A stretch of 64,000 bases of DNA from positions 1 to 64,000 of the forward strand of contig DATJTW010000006.1 of the NCBI GenBank assembly GCA_035502995.1. Reading direction: 5' to 3'. This DNA comes from CADEED01 sp035502995 (GTDB taxonomy: Bacteria > Pseudomonadota > Gammaproteobacteria > Steroidobacterales > Steroidobacteraceae). Positions 51,901 to 60,092 of this stretch are shown piece after piece (position 1 is the stretch's first letter; each line of letters opens with the position of its first letter). The notes below the pieces were generated by a model. That model ran no database searches. It saw only the letters and a list, made by a program, of their open reading frames with translations, and was not told where the DNA came from. The position numbers and the translations under genes were made by a program.

Positions 51901-52256
51901 GCCAGCCGCGCGTCGGCGAGCTGTTCGCGGGCGACCTGCTGAGCGAGCGACTGAACGCGGAGCTGGTGGTGCTGAGCGGCTGCGACACCGCGCTGGGGCA
52001 GACCTCCGCCGGCGAAGGATTGCTCGGCCTGCGCTATGCGGCGCACGCCGCCGGCGCGGACAGTGTCGTGGCGTCGCTGTGGCCCGTCATGGATGCGGCC
52101 GGCGCGCAGCTGATGCGCGACCTCTACACGGGGATCGTGCGCGAGCGCCTGTCCACCGTCGCGGCGTTGTCGCGTGCCATGCGCGACGCGCGCCGCCAGT
52201 GGGCCGACCCGGCGTTGTGGGGCGCGTTCGACGTGTCGAGCGGCCCGGGTAGTTAG
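48936..52256 (+). CDS. Secreted TPR-CHAT domain protein (caspase-like protease fold)
   Basis: 1106 residues from ATG 48936; the signal peptide is LLGPVLLLTASLPLLG. Residues about 25-115 look like a beta-sandwich domain. A long helical TPR array (about 150-620) has Ala-rich repeats such as FNEALANYSAALQAADPEEE and ALGHYSQALDLARRMQ. The C-terminal CHAT domain (about 760-1100) has the catalytic pair His967 (HFAAHAVAD) and Cys1016 (VVLSGCDTAL), and then ASLWPVMDAAG. CHAT proteins are cysteine proteases of the caspase-separase clan, often with TPR sensors. Export to the periplasm is unusual for a defence role. No obvious substrate gene is adjacent. Confidence 0.88.
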   Translation: MCRARLLGPVLLLTASLPLLGAEPCVPRGKTLATLEFAVDRASRVERVLSIPAGARVLVEVSESGNNLRVELVDGGPPRLADDALRRWAPQRLLIAPGARRAVTLAVIGQERTPGRAAVRAFALAHDEDRRCIDYWEKAAAADADFSRGELLSEAKIPGEPGSVDRAYAAAVAGYARAADAARPLGGLLAAQARLTQAAAEIIGVGAWDEAAASALDAEQRFTALGHDYGRDRARFFWARTQIYLARRATGRAEQERQLEVAHDTFIAVSDSHRRRGEAYDAAFALTWAGFAHGRADRYPESIADYQRALEAFASLDEPARKVQLRQNIANAQFEIGRFNEALANYSAALQAADPEEEVEIYQAIVANVAFTEYRLGKHDAALGHYSQALDLARRMQSRDNESRALHGLGVTYQAVGNLREATNYLERALALRRAEPDTAAQSATLRALADVARDAGRLREALARHQEALGVGVQSPLQAARIRLEIARDQADLGDYAAAETLLAELLGTGSDDPIVRAGAEAVAARVSLAQGRLEAAARDAQSSTNYFAAQQLLQGEFGGLMLQARIACARGDRATALEFSGQAMRRAEAIRISSNNPALRASLWRPLRPAFDFSIGVLAGSTPCGRGAPDPEAALAIAEASRNRALDDFRRRLPPASARADTRRRELFEKLAERRAQIEALADRVAADDPRLRLVREDISTLTRDIDLAGGDGALPRVDTADLQRTLRGDRREMPADSAAIEYWLGEERTFAWVITRHRVRFFDLGPTPAIDSAARALHAASSAWTQVALPERLQRARALNALILAPLQRDLAHARTLYFIPDGALHTVPFAALASGTDAAPRFLIDTHDVAVSPMLRALSGPPARATVAGPALVVADPVYSRQDSRFADRRTGPAFVESPTVADRTLRGAHSWKRLSASGREAADIARLLGADSVELLSGFDASRVNVLNRGLGKYRIIHFAAHAVADTEAPQLSALILSTVGADGQPRVGELFAGDLLSERLNAELVVLSGCDTALGQTSAGEGLLGLRYAAHAAGADSVVASLWPVMDAAGAQLMRDLYTGIVRERLSTVAALSRAMRDARRQWADPALWGAFDVSSGPGS

Positions 52257-52264
52257 TCGGGCGG

Positions 52265-52280
52265 CCGGCCGGAAGGCCGG
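52265..52280. terminator. Short hairpin between convergent genes
   Basis: CCGGCC (52265-52270) and GGCCGG (52275-52280) form a 6-bp stem with a GGAA tetraloop. It lies in the 25 bases between the CHAT gene and the convergent dehydrogenase gene. There is no T-tract, so it is a weak candidate for a bidirectional terminator. Confidence 0.4.
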
Positions 52281-52281
52281 G

Positions 52282-53268
52282 TCAGACGACGCGGCCGCGC
52301 CGTCCGCCCTGCAGGAAATCCTCGACGTTCAGCGCCAGTTCGTCCACGCCACGCTGCCGCGCCTCGAACGCCGCCCAGGCGATGTGCGGCGTCACGATGA
52401 GATTCGGGATCCCGGGCTCGAACAGCGGGCTGCCATTCACTGGCGGCTCCTCCGGCAACACGTCGATCGCCGCTCCACCGAGATCGCCGCCCTTCAGCGC
52501 GTCGACCAGCGCCGGCAGATCCACCAGCGCGCCGCGCGCGGTGTTGATGAGCAGGGCATCGGGTTTCATCATCGCCAGCTCGTGCCGCCCGATCATCCCG
52601 CGCGTCGCCGGCGTCAGCGGGCAATGCAGCGACAACACGTCGGCGCTGCGCAGCACCTCGTCGAGCGTCGCGCGCACGGGCCCGATCGACGTCATCGAAT
52701 CCGGCTCGCGACCCGGCGGCGTGCCCGGCCGTTCGGCCACCAGCACGCGCATGCCCAGCGCATCGCGGCACGCCTTCGCCACCGCGCGGCCCAGCGTGCC
52801 GTGCCCGACGATGCCGAGCACCTTGCCGCTCAACTCGCGGATCGGCGACCCCGGCACGGAGAACTGCTCGCAACCCGCCCAGGTGCCGTCGACCGCCGCG
52901 TCGTGGTATTCGCGCAGCCGGTGCGTCAGCGCGAGGATCGAGCCGAGCACGTGCTGGACCACGGACACCGTGCAGTAGTTGGTGATGTTGCACACCGCGA
53001 TCCCGAGCTCCTTCGCGGCCTCGAGATCGACGTTGTTTGTGCCGGTCGCCGTCAGCCCGATGAACTTGAGCCCCGGCACGGCCTGCATGCGCGCGCGCGT
53101 GATCTGCTGCTTGTTCGTCAGGATGAATTCGCAGCCGGCGATGCGCTCGTCGATCTGCGCCTCGGTCGAGGTCTGGAACAGCTCGATGCCGGGCAATACG
53201 CGTTCGAGGTTCGCGGTGTCGAGATCGTCGTGGCTGACGGTGCCGAAATCCAGGAATACCGCTTTCAC
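52282..53268 (-). CDS. D-isomer-specific 2-hydroxyacid dehydrogenase
   Basis: 328 residues. The NAD-binding loop is GHGTLG (about residue 153). The catalytic trio is the Arg in INTARGALVD, the Glu in DVLPEEPP and the His in VTPHIAW. The family includes glycerate/hydroxypyruvate reductase (HprA-like) and related enzymes. No phosphate-binding extension or ACT domain is present, so it is not a serA. It lies four bases after the downstream end of the RND operon and could be co-transcribed with it. The physiological substrate is uncertain. Confidence 0.88.
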   Translation of the reverse strand: MKAVFLDFGTVSHDDLDTANLERVLPGIELFQTSTEAQIDERIAGCEFILTNKQQITRARMQAVPGLKFIGLTATGTNNVDLEAAKELGIAVCNITNYCTVSVVQHVLGSILALTHRLREYHDAAVDGTWAGCEQFSVPGSPIRELSGKVLGIVGHGTLGRAVAKACRDALGMRVLVAERPGTPPGREPDSMTSIGPVRATLDEVLRSADVLSLHCPLTPATRGMIGRHELAMMKPDALLINTARGALVDLPALVDALKGGDLGGAAIDVLPEEPPVNGSPLFEPGIPNLIVTPHIAWAAFEARQRGVDELALNVEDFLQGGRRGRVV

Positions 53269-53272
53269 CTAA

Positions 53273-56200
53273 CTAGCTCTCCAGTCGCCGGGCGGGCGCG
53301 GGCTGCGCACCCGCGGGAGCGGCGAGTGTGCCACCAGTCAGGGTCTCGTTTGAATGGGCGGCCGGCGAAATCTCCGGCGGGATCAGCTTGTACATCACCG
53401 GCGTCACCAGGCGTGCGAGCAGGGTCGACGTGATCAGGCCGCCGATGATCACCCACGACATCGGCGAATACAGCCCGATGTTCTGCATCGCCAGCGGCAG
53501 CAATCCGCCGATGGCGGTCGCCGACGTCAGCAGGATGGGCAGGAAGCGGATCTCGCCGGCCTGCTCGATGGCCTCGTCGAGCGGCACGCCCTGTTCGCGC
53601 AACTGGTTGGTGAAGTCCACCAGCAGGATCGAGTTCTTGATCTCGATGCCCACCAGCGCGACGAAGCCGATCGAGGCGACGAACGACAGGTCGTTGCCCG
53701 ACAGCAGCAGCATGACCAGGCCGCCGAACACGCCCAGCGGCACCACCGTCAGCACGATCAGCGTCGATTTGAAGTTGCCGAACTCGAGCACGAGGATCGC
53801 GAAGATGCCGAAGATCGCCACGATGATGGCGATGCCGATGCCGCCGAACGCCTTCTCCGACGCTTCCTTCTCGCCACCCAGCGAGTAGTGATAACCGCGC
53901 GGCCACTGCATCGCGTCCAGCTTCGCGGTGATCGTCTTCGTCAACGCGGCGACGTTGTAACCCTCTCGCGCGTCAGCGTCGATGGTCATCGCGCGCTCGC
54001 GGTTGAAGCGCTGGATCAGCGTCGGCGCCTTCTCGAACTCGAGCGATGCGAGCTGCGACAGCGGCAGCGTCGACCCGCCCAGCGACGGCACGCGCACTTC
54101 CTCGAGCGCGGCGAACTCCGCCTGCTGCGTGATCGGCGTGCGCACGACGATCGGGTACTGCTCTCCCGTCGTCTCCTTGAACGTGCCCACCGGGATGCCG
54201 GCGACCGACAACCGCACCGCGCGATCGAGCTCCGCCGTCTGCACGCCCAGCTGCTGCGCCTTGCGCGAATCGATCTTCAACTTGAGGTTCGTGCGCGAGA
54301 CGTTCAGCGGGTTCTTCACGTCGCGCGTGCCCGGCGTCGCCTTCACCATCTCCTCGACCTTGTGGCTCAGCGACTCGATGACGTTGAGATCGGTGCCGAC
54401 GACGCGCACCGAGATCGGCGCCGAGATCGGCGGGCCGTTGGCGAATTCGTGCACATATATATGTGCGCCCGGGTACTGGGCCAGCCGCGTGCGCAGCGCA
54501 CCCAGCTTCTCCGGCGTCTCGTTCGTGTCGTATTCCTTCAGCTGCACGAACACTTCGGCGTAATTGGCGGCGTCGTTGCGCTGGATGTGGTTGTAGTAGA
54601 TCTGCGGGTTGCCATGGCCGAGGTTCGAGAACCAGCTATTTACCTCGGGCATGCGCCGCAGCTCGTCTTCGACGAACGTCAGTGCGCGGTCGGTCTCGCT
54701 GAGCGAGGTGCCGTTCGGCGACTCCACCTGGATCAGGAACTGCGGCGTGTCCGCCTTGGGGAACAGGCTCGAGCCGATCACCGGCACCAGCGCCGCCGAC
54801 AGCAGCAGCGCGCCGCCGAGTGCCGCGACCACGGTGAGCTTCGGACGCGCCAGGCACCAGTGCAGCGCGGGGCGGTAGTAGTTGTGGATCACGCCCATCA
54901 CGCGCTTCAGGAACGCGTTCTCGTGGCTCTGCGTCTCCTCCTTCAGCACGCGGCTGGTGAGAAAGGGGATGATGAACAGCGCCAGCAGCAGCGAACCGAT
55001 GATCGTCGTCACCACGGCCATCGGCAGCACGCGGATGAACTTGCCCGGCGTGCCGGGCAATGCGAGCAACGGCAGGAATGCGAAGATCAGCGTCGCCGTG
55101 CAGCCGAGGATCGCGACGAAGATCTGCTTCGTGCCGTCGAGTGCGGCCTGCACGCGCGACTTGCCCATGCGCAGATGTCGCGCGATGTTCTCGACGACCA
55201 CGATGGAGTCGTCGACCAGCAGGCCCAGAGCGACGACGAAGCCGGCGATGGACAGCTGGTTCAGCGAGTAGTCGAGGAAGTAGAGACACGCGAGGCCGAA
55301 CGCCAGCGACAGCGGGATCGAGATCATCACGATGCTGGCCGCGCGCCAGCCGAGCGGCAGCAGCGTCAGCAACACCAGCGCGATCGCGATGCCGAAGTCG
55401 CCGTACAGGCGGTTCAGCCGGTGGCGGACGTTGTCGGACTGGTCGAAGCCCACCTGCAGGCTGACGCGCTTCGGCAGGCCGGCCGCGTAGTGCTGCGCCT
55501 CGGCCGCGACGCGTTCGCGCACGTCGAGGATGTTGTAGCCGTCCTTCTGGTTCGCGGTGACGAACACGGCGCGCTTGCCGTTGAAGCGGCCGGTGTAGTT
55601 GTACGCGGCGGTGTTCCAGGAGACGTCGGCGACGTCGCGGATGCGCACGATGCGGCCTTCGACCGAGGCGATGACCGTGTCGCGCACCTGGTCCAGCGAC
55701 GTATAACTACCGGACGTCTTCAGCGAGAAGCTGCGCGGCCCGAGATCGATGAAACCGGCCGGGATGTTCGCGTTCTCGCTCTGCACCGCGCCGATGACCT
55801 GCGCCGGCGAGAGATTGAGCTCGGACATGCGCTTGAGATCGAGCGCGACGCGCAGCTCGCGCGAGGGATACGCCCAGCTCTCCGCCGTGCGCACGCCGTC
55901 CACCGTCTTCAGCCGGTCCTTGAGCTCGCGCGCGTAGTCCTCGAGCTCGCGGTACGGCGCGTCCTCGGACACCAGCGCGATCTGCATCGTGTTCACGAGG
56001 CCCGGCGAGAAGCGGCGGATGATGATCTGCGTCTCGGCCGGGAAATCCGGCCGCAGCGAGTTCACCTCGCGCGTCACTTCGTCGAACTTCTTGTCCGCGT
56101 CGACGAAGGTTTCGAACTCGACCGCGATGAAGGAGACGCCGTCGCGGATCGACGTCTCGATCTTCATGACGTCGTCGAGCGCGGCGATGCGGTCCTCGAT

Positions 56201-56398
56201 GGGTTTCGCGATCAGCCGTTCGAGATCCTTCGGGTCCGCGCCCGGGTAGATGGCCGCGATCGTGTAGCCCGGGATCTTGAAATACGGATCCTCCTCGCGC
56301 GGCACCTTCGTGAACGCATACCAGCCGAGCGCGATGAGGCAGAGGAACGCGACCAGCGTGAACTGGTAGCGGCGGATCGGGAATTCGAGCAGTGTCAT
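53273..56398 (-). CDS. RND efflux permease of a TetR-controlled tripartite pump
   Basis: 1041 residues with the RND helix pattern: N-terminal TM1 (FTLVAFLCLIALGWYAF), two large periplasmic loops and twelve helices. The TM4 proton-relay motif is LGLLVDDSIVVVENIARH with the intact Asp-Asp pair of drug-efflux-type pumps, unlike the other RND pump in this window. The gene is 18 bases after the adaptor gene, in the run tetR-tolC-adaptor-permease on the minus strand. It exports hydrophobic or amphipathic compounds; the substrate is unknown. A perfect 16-bp AT-rich palindrome lies inside it at 54451-54466. Confidence 0.92.
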   Translation of the reverse strand: MTLLEFPIRRYQFTLVAFLCLIALGWYAFTKVPREEDPYFKIPGYTIAAIYPGADPKDLERLIAKPIEDRIAALDDVMKIETSIRDGVSFIAVEFETFVDADKKFDEVTREVNSLRPDFPAETQIIIRRFSPGLVNTMQIALVSEDAPYRELEDYARELKDRLKTVDGVRTAESWAYPSRELRVALDLKRMSELNLSPAQVIGAVQSENANIPAGFIDLGPRSFSLKTSGSYTSLDQVRDTVIASVEGRIVRIRDVADVSWNTAAYNYTGRFNGKRAVFVTANQKDGYNILDVRERVAAEAQHYAAGLPKRVSLQVGFDQSDNVRHRLNRLYGDFGIAIALVLLTLLPLGWRAASIVMISIPLSLAFGLACLYFLDYSLNQLSIAGFVVALGLLVDDSIVVVENIARHLRMGKSRVQAALDGTKQIFVAILGCTATLIFAFLPLLALPGTPGKFIRVLPMAVVTTIIGSLLLALFIIPFLTSRVLKEETQSHENAFLKRVMGVIHNYYRPALHWCLARPKLTVVAALGGALLLSAALVPVIGSSLFPKADTPQFLIQVESPNGTSLSETDRALTFVEDELRRMPEVNSWFSNLGHGNPQIYYNHIQRNDAANYAEVFVQLKEYDTNETPEKLGALRTRLAQYPGAHIYVHEFANGPPISAPISVRVVGTDLNVIESLSHKVEEMVKATPGTRDVKNPLNVSRTNLKLKIDSRKAQQLGVQTAELDRAVRLSVAGIPVGTFKETTGEQYPIVVRTPITQQAEFAALEEVRVPSLGGSTLPLSQLASLEFEKAPTLIQRFNRERAMTIDADAREGYNVAALTKTITAKLDAMQWPRGYHYSLGGEKEASEKAFGGIGIAIIVAIFGIFAILVLEFGNFKSTLIVLTVVPLGVFGGLVMLLLSGNDLSFVASIGFVALVGIEIKNSILLVDFTNQLREQGVPLDEAIEQAGEIRFLPILLTSATAIGGLLPLAMQNIGLYSPMSWVIIGGLITSTLLARLVTPVMYKLIPPEISPAAHSNETLTGGTLAAPAGAQPAPARRLES

Positions 56399-56416
56399 GT
56401 CGGTGACCGGGGCCGA

Positions 56417-57541
56417 CTAACTTTCCGCGCGGGCCGCCGGCGCGGGTCCGGCCGGTGGTGCGGCCTCGGCCTGCTGCGCGGCCGGCACGACCTCGACGGC
56501 CTCGCCGTTCTCGAGGAACAGCGCGCCGTCGGTGATCACCGTCTCGCCGGTGCGGATGCCGCTCTCCAGCGCGATGCTGTCCGCGGTGATGAACGCGACG
56601 CGCACGTCGCGACGCTGGGCCTTTCCACCCTCGATGACGAACACGCTGGCGCGATCGCCATTGCCCTCGACCAGCGCCGCCATCGGCACGTACGTCAGCG
56701 GCGCCGCGGTGGTGACCGGCGCGAGCCGCAGCCGCGCCACGAGGCCGCTGACCAGGCGCGGCGGCGGCGACTCGAACTGCACCTCGATCGGGAACATGCC
56801 GGACTTCGGATCCGCGGCGCTCGCGACCTCGACGACCTTGCCGGTCATCGCCTGGCCCGGGAACGCGTCCATGCGGATCTCGCCCTTGTCACCCAGCTTC
56901 ACGTTGACGATCTCGCGGTCCGCCAGCGCCGCGCGCACGACGAAACCGCGATCGCTCTCGCCGAACACCAGCACCGGCGTGCCGGGACCCACGAGCTCGC
57001 GCTCCTCGACGAGCTTGCGCAGCACGATGCCGTCGCGCGGCGCCGTGATCACCGAATAACCCTGGTTGAAGCGCGCCGACTTGAACTGCGCGTCGGCCAG
57101 CGCGGCCTGGGTGCGCAGATCCTGCAGCTGCTCGAGGCTGATGACCTGGTCCGCGTAGAGGTTCTCGCCGCGCTTCAGATCGCGCGCCGCCTTCTCCGCG
57201 AGCTGGCGCGCCTGTTCGACCTGCGCCTCGACCTCGGTGAGCTCGATCGCGGCGAGGCGCTGGCCGGCCTTCACCACGTCGCCTTCCTGCACGGAGATCT
57301 TGCGGATGACGCCGCCCATCTTGAACGACAGCCGCATCTCGTCCTTCGTGACGACGATGCCGTTGGTGTCGATCGGCGGCACCGCGGGCCCGGTGCTCGC
57401 GTGTTCGATGCGCACCGGCGTCGGCTTCACCGGCTCCGGCGCGTCCTTGCTGCCGCAGCCGCCGACCAGCAGCGCGGCGATGAACACGAGCGCGACGATC
57501 AGCGCGCCCGACAACGATCCTGACCGGGTGTTCTTCTTCAT
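56417..57541 (-). CDS. RND periplasmic adaptor lipoprotein
   Basis: 374 residues from ATG 57541. The lipoprotein signal ends in LVGGC, Cys at about residue 28. The domains follow the usual order: lipoyl half (GGVIRKISVQEGDVVKAGQ), a short alpha-hairpin, the second lipoyl half (SVITAPRDGIVLRKLVEERE), beta-barrel and membrane-proximal domain with RTGETVITDGALFLENGEAV. It connects the permease to the TolC-like channel. It lies 13 bases after the channel gene. Confidence 0.9.
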   Translation of the reverse strand: MKKNTRSGSLSGALIVALVFIAALLVGGCGSKDAPEPVKPTPVRIEHASTGPAVPPIDTNGIVVTKDEMRLSFKMGGVIRKISVQEGDVVKAGQRLAAIELTEVEAQVEQARQLAEKAARDLKRGENLYADQVISLEQLQDLRTQAALADAQFKSARFNQGYSVITAPRDGIVLRKLVEERELVGPGTPVLVFGESDRGFVVRAALADREIVNVKLGDKGEIRMDAFPGQAMTGKVVEVASAADPKSGMFPIEVQFESPPPRLVSGLVARLRLAPVTTAAPLTYVPMAALVEGNGDRASVFVIEGGKAQRRDVRVAFITADSIALESGIRTGETVITDGALFLENGEAVEVVPAAQQAEAAPPAGPAPAARAES

Positions 57542-57554
57542 GACGAGTGGGCCT

Positions 57555-58985
57555 TCATGGCAGATCCAGCGGGAGCTTTCCCGCGGCGGTGGCGTAGTCG
57601 AGCTCGGCCTGGCGCGCGAGCATGGCGAAACGCGTGACATTGAGATTGAGCTCGGCGCCGGTGAGGCTCGAGCGGGCATCGATGAATTCGACCTGGCTGA
57701 TCGCGCCTTCGTCGCGCTTGCGGCTGGCGATGCGGAACGCGGCGCGTGCGGCGTCGGCGCGCGCCTCGGCGGTGGCCAGCGAATCGGCGCTGGTGTTCAG
57801 CCGGTCGAGCGATTGCTGGACTTCGAGCTGCACCTGCTGCGTCAGTTCGTCGAGCTGCGTCGCGGTCTTGCGCGCCGACGCGTTGGCCTGGCGCACGGCC
57901 GCGCGGCGCGCGCCGCCGTCGAAGAACGTCCAGTTCAGCAGCAGCGAGACCGTGGCGTAGTTGCTGCCGCGGCCGAATTCATAGTCTTCGCCCTGGATGC
58001 CGCCATCCGCGCCCAGCGACAGCGTCGGCCACAGCTCGGACTTCGCGAGCCGCGTCTGCGCCTGGCTGGCACGCGACAGGTGCTGCAGCTCGACGAGCTC
58101 GGGACGATTGTCGAGCGCCGCGCGTCGCAGCTCTTCGAGCTGGTGCGTGCCGACGGCAATGGCGGACGTCACCTGCGCGTCCTCGAGTGCGGTGTCGAGC
58201 GGCCGGTTCAGGAGAAAATTGAGATAGCTGCGCGCCTGCGAGGCGCCGTTCACCGCTTCGCGCGATTGCTGGGTGACGGCCAGCAGTTCGGCGCGTGCGC
58301 GCAGCACCTGGTCCTGCGTGATCTTGCCGTTGCGGAACAGCGAGTCGTTCACGCGCAGGTTTTCGTTCAGCAGCGTCAGCGAGGCGTCGACGATGCCCTG
58401 CGTGCGCATCGCGGCCAGCCAGTCGAGATAGCCGACCGTGATGTCGCGCTTGAGCCGGCGGCCGAGCGCCTGGCGCGAATATTCGCTGGCGCCCAGCAGC
58501 TCGCGTTGCGCGCGCACGGCCGCGGGAATGGCCGGCGCGATCAGCGGCAGGCGCAGCGTGATCTTCGTGTCCTGCTCGTGCGGGCGGAGGAACGCGATCG
58601 TCTCGTTCTGCACGACGGGGAACTGCGGTGCCTGTCCTTGCTGCACGAGCAGGTCGTTCAGAGTCTGATAGGCGGGGTTCAGTGCGTCGCCGAGCGGCAG
58701 GTCGATCGTGCGACCGCCCTCGGAGCGCGAATAACGCGCGGCGAAACCGGCTTCGGGAAAGTAGCGCGCACGCGCGGCGTCGAGAGCCGCCGCCGACCGC
58801 TCCACTTCGAGCGACTGCGCGCGCAGCGAGAGGTTCGACTTCAGGCCTTCGCGCACGTATTCGTCGATGACCGCGGCCAGCGGGCGGCCGGGTTCCGCCA
58901 CCTGCTGGGCCGGGGCTGGTGCGGCAGCACCAACCCAGCAGGCGACGAAGAACGAGGCTCTCAGATGTCGAGTCGCTGGACGCAT
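57555..58985 (-). CDS. TolC-like outer-membrane efflux channel
   Basis: 476 residues from ATG 58985; a TTG at 59030 would add 15 residues ahead of a signal sequence. The signal peptide ends near APAPAQQ. The protein has the two-fold TolC repeat: ARYFPEAGFAARYS and ELWPTLSLGADGG are equivalent beta-strand segments, each followed by long coiled helices (RTQGIVDASLTLLNENLRVN, ADSLATAEARADAAR). It provides the outer-membrane exit of the RND pump. The gene starts 46 bases after the tetR stop. Confidence 0.88.
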   Translation of the reverse strand: MRPATRHLRASFFVACWVGAAAPAPAQQVAEPGRPLAAVIDEYVREGLKSNLSLRAQSLEVERSAAALDAARARYFPEAGFAARYSRSEGGRTIDLPLGDALNPAYQTLNDLLVQQGQAPQFPVVQNETIAFLRPHEQDTKITLRLPLIAPAIPAAVRAQRELLGASEYSRQALGRRLKRDITVGYLDWLAAMRTQGIVDASLTLLNENLRVNDSLFRNGKITQDQVLRARAELLAVTQQSREAVNGASQARSYLNFLLNRPLDTALEDAQVTSAIAVGTHQLEELRRAALDNRPELVELQHLSRASQAQTRLAKSELWPTLSLGADGGIQGEDYEFGRGSNYATVSLLLNWTFFDGGARRAAVRQANASARKTATQLDELTQQVQLEVQQSLDRLNTSADSLATAEARADAARAAFRIASRKRDEGAISQVEFIDARSSLTGAELNLNVTRFAMLARQAELDYATAAGKLPLDLP

Positions 58986-59030
58986 GTCTAATTCACGGCG
59001 CAAAGCCGGCCTTCCCTGGGCAATCGACAA

Positions 59031-59669
59031 TCAGGCTTTCAAATCCCTCGTGATCATCGAGATCGCATGATCGATGAGGTCCTTGCCGGCCACGCCGTGG
59101 TGCGCGAGCGAGTGCGCCTTCGTCGTGGTCAGCTGGATGATTCCGTGCATGAACCCCCACAGCGTGACGCTCATCAGCATCGGCGACGTGATGTCGCCGC
59201 GGATGCTGCCGTCGCGCACGCCGGTCTCGATCGACGCGACCAGGCGCTGCTGCAGGCGGTCGCCGCCGAGCGCACAGGCCTGCTCGGACGGCGAGCCTTG
59301 CGTGGGTTCGGACGACTGGAGCTCGCAGCGCGCGAGCGCGTCGAAAAGCACGGGGAATTCCTGCGAAAACGCCACGTAGGCGCGGCCCATCGCGGTCACC
59401 TGTTCGAGGCCCGTCCGGTTCCGTTCGGAGGCTTCGACGAACCGCGCGAGCAACATGCCCATGGCGCGTTCGGCGAGCCCGAACATCAGGTCGGAGCGGT
59501 CCTGGAAATAGACGTACAGCAGCGCGCGCGAGAGGCGGGCGCGGCGGGCGACGTCGTCCATGGTGAGCGCGTCGAGCCCGACATCGCGGCCCGCGGCTTC
59601 GGCGGCATCCACGATCTCGGCACGGCGGCGTTCTTTCTCTTCGAGTCTTCGTTCGGCGATATAGCTCAT
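59031..59669 (-). CDS. TetR-family repressor of the efflux operon
   Basis: 212 residues. The HTH at about residues 33-60 is LDALTMDDVARRARLSRALL with YVYFQDRSDLMF following, the standard TetR N-terminus. The rest is the helical ligand-binding domain. It heads the leftward operon with the channel, adaptor and permease, and a symmetrical site TGACGC-C-GCGTCA lies 25 bases upstream of its start. It probably represses the whole operon, including itself. Confidence 0.9.
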   Translation of the reverse strand: MSYIAERRLEEKERRRAEIVDAAEAAGRDVGLDALTMDDVARRARLSRALLYVYFQDRSDLMFGLAERAMGMLLARFVEASERNRTGLEQVTAMGRAYVAFSQEFPVLFDALARCELQSSEPTQGSPSEQACALGGDRLQQRLVASIETGVRDGSIRGDITSPMLMSVTLWGFMHGIIQLTTTKAHSLAHHGVAGKDLIDHAISMITRDLKA

Positions 59670-59693
59670 GGGCGGGGAGCCTAGGCCGGACTC

Positions 59694-59706
59694 TGACGCC
59701 GCGTCA
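59694..59706. promoter_or_regulatory. Candidate TetR operator upstream of the efflux operon
   Basis: TGACGC-C-GCGTCA is a perfect palindrome with a one-base centre, 25 bases upstream of the tetR start. It lies between tetR and feoA. The position suits autoregulation by the TetR protein. Half-site length is short for a TetR operator, so flanking bases probably matter. Confidence 0.4.
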
Positions 59707-59738
59707 ATCTATAGAAATGTGTAGAAGCGTCGAACTTT

Positions 59739-59763
59739 GTAAATGCGAACCCCTCGCATTTAC
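59739..59763. promoter_or_regulatory. Perfect inverted repeat upstream of feoA, candidate Fur box
   Basis: GTAAATGCGA (59739-59748) and TCGCATTTAC (59754-59763) are exact reverse complements with a five-base spacer ACCCC. They lie 34 bases before the feoA start. The 21-base core (59741-59761) matches a classic palindromic Fur site, AAATGAGAA-N3-TTCTCATTT, at 15 of 21 positions, with mismatches in the centre. Control of ferrous iron import by Fur or a relative is the natural reading. Confidence 0.55.
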
Positions 59764-59797
59764 TTCCAACCCCCTGAATCCCATACTCCCCAGCCTC

Positions 59798-60088
59798 ATG
59801 TCCGACCCCCTCTCCCTATCCCTCTCCGACCTGCGCGACGGCGACACCGCCGTGGTCACCGGGCTCGGCGACGCGTCGGCGCTCGGCGTCGACGACGAGG
59901 GCCGCGAGACGCTGGTCGCGCGCCTGCGCGACCTCGGCTTCGTGCCGGGTGCGCATTGCGAGGTCGTCGCGCGCATGTGGTTCGGCGATCCGCTCGCGGT
60001 GCGCATCGGCGGGTCCACGTTCGCGCTGCGCCGGGTCGAGGCTGCGGCGGTGCGCGTCGAGCGCGCCGGAACCCGCGCGGCAGCCTGA
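59798..60088 (+). CDS. feoA: Ferrous iron transport protein FeoA
   Basis: 96 residues from ATG 59798. It has the FeoA SH3-like fold pattern: LSLSDLRDGDTAVV at the start, ARLRDLGFVPGAHCEVVARM in the middle and GDPLAVRIGGSTFALRR at the end, the last being the family signature. FeoA is a small cytoplasmic protein that assists FeoB. It ends four bases before feoB and shares its transcript. A perfect inverted repeat 34 bases upstream suggests iron regulation. Confidence 0.92.
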   Translation: MSDPLSLSLSDLRDGDTAVVTGLGDASALGVDDEGRETLVARLRDLGFVPGAHCEVVARMWFGDPLAVRIGGSTFALRRVEAAAVRVERAGTRAAA

Positions 60089-60092
60089 AACC

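Noticed and set aside
53354..57523. 1389-codon antisense frame across the RND and adaptor genes
   Set aside because: GC-rich genes leave one antisense frame free of stops; its composition (Arg, His, Asp, Gln) is that of a shadow and the real genes are on the minus strand.
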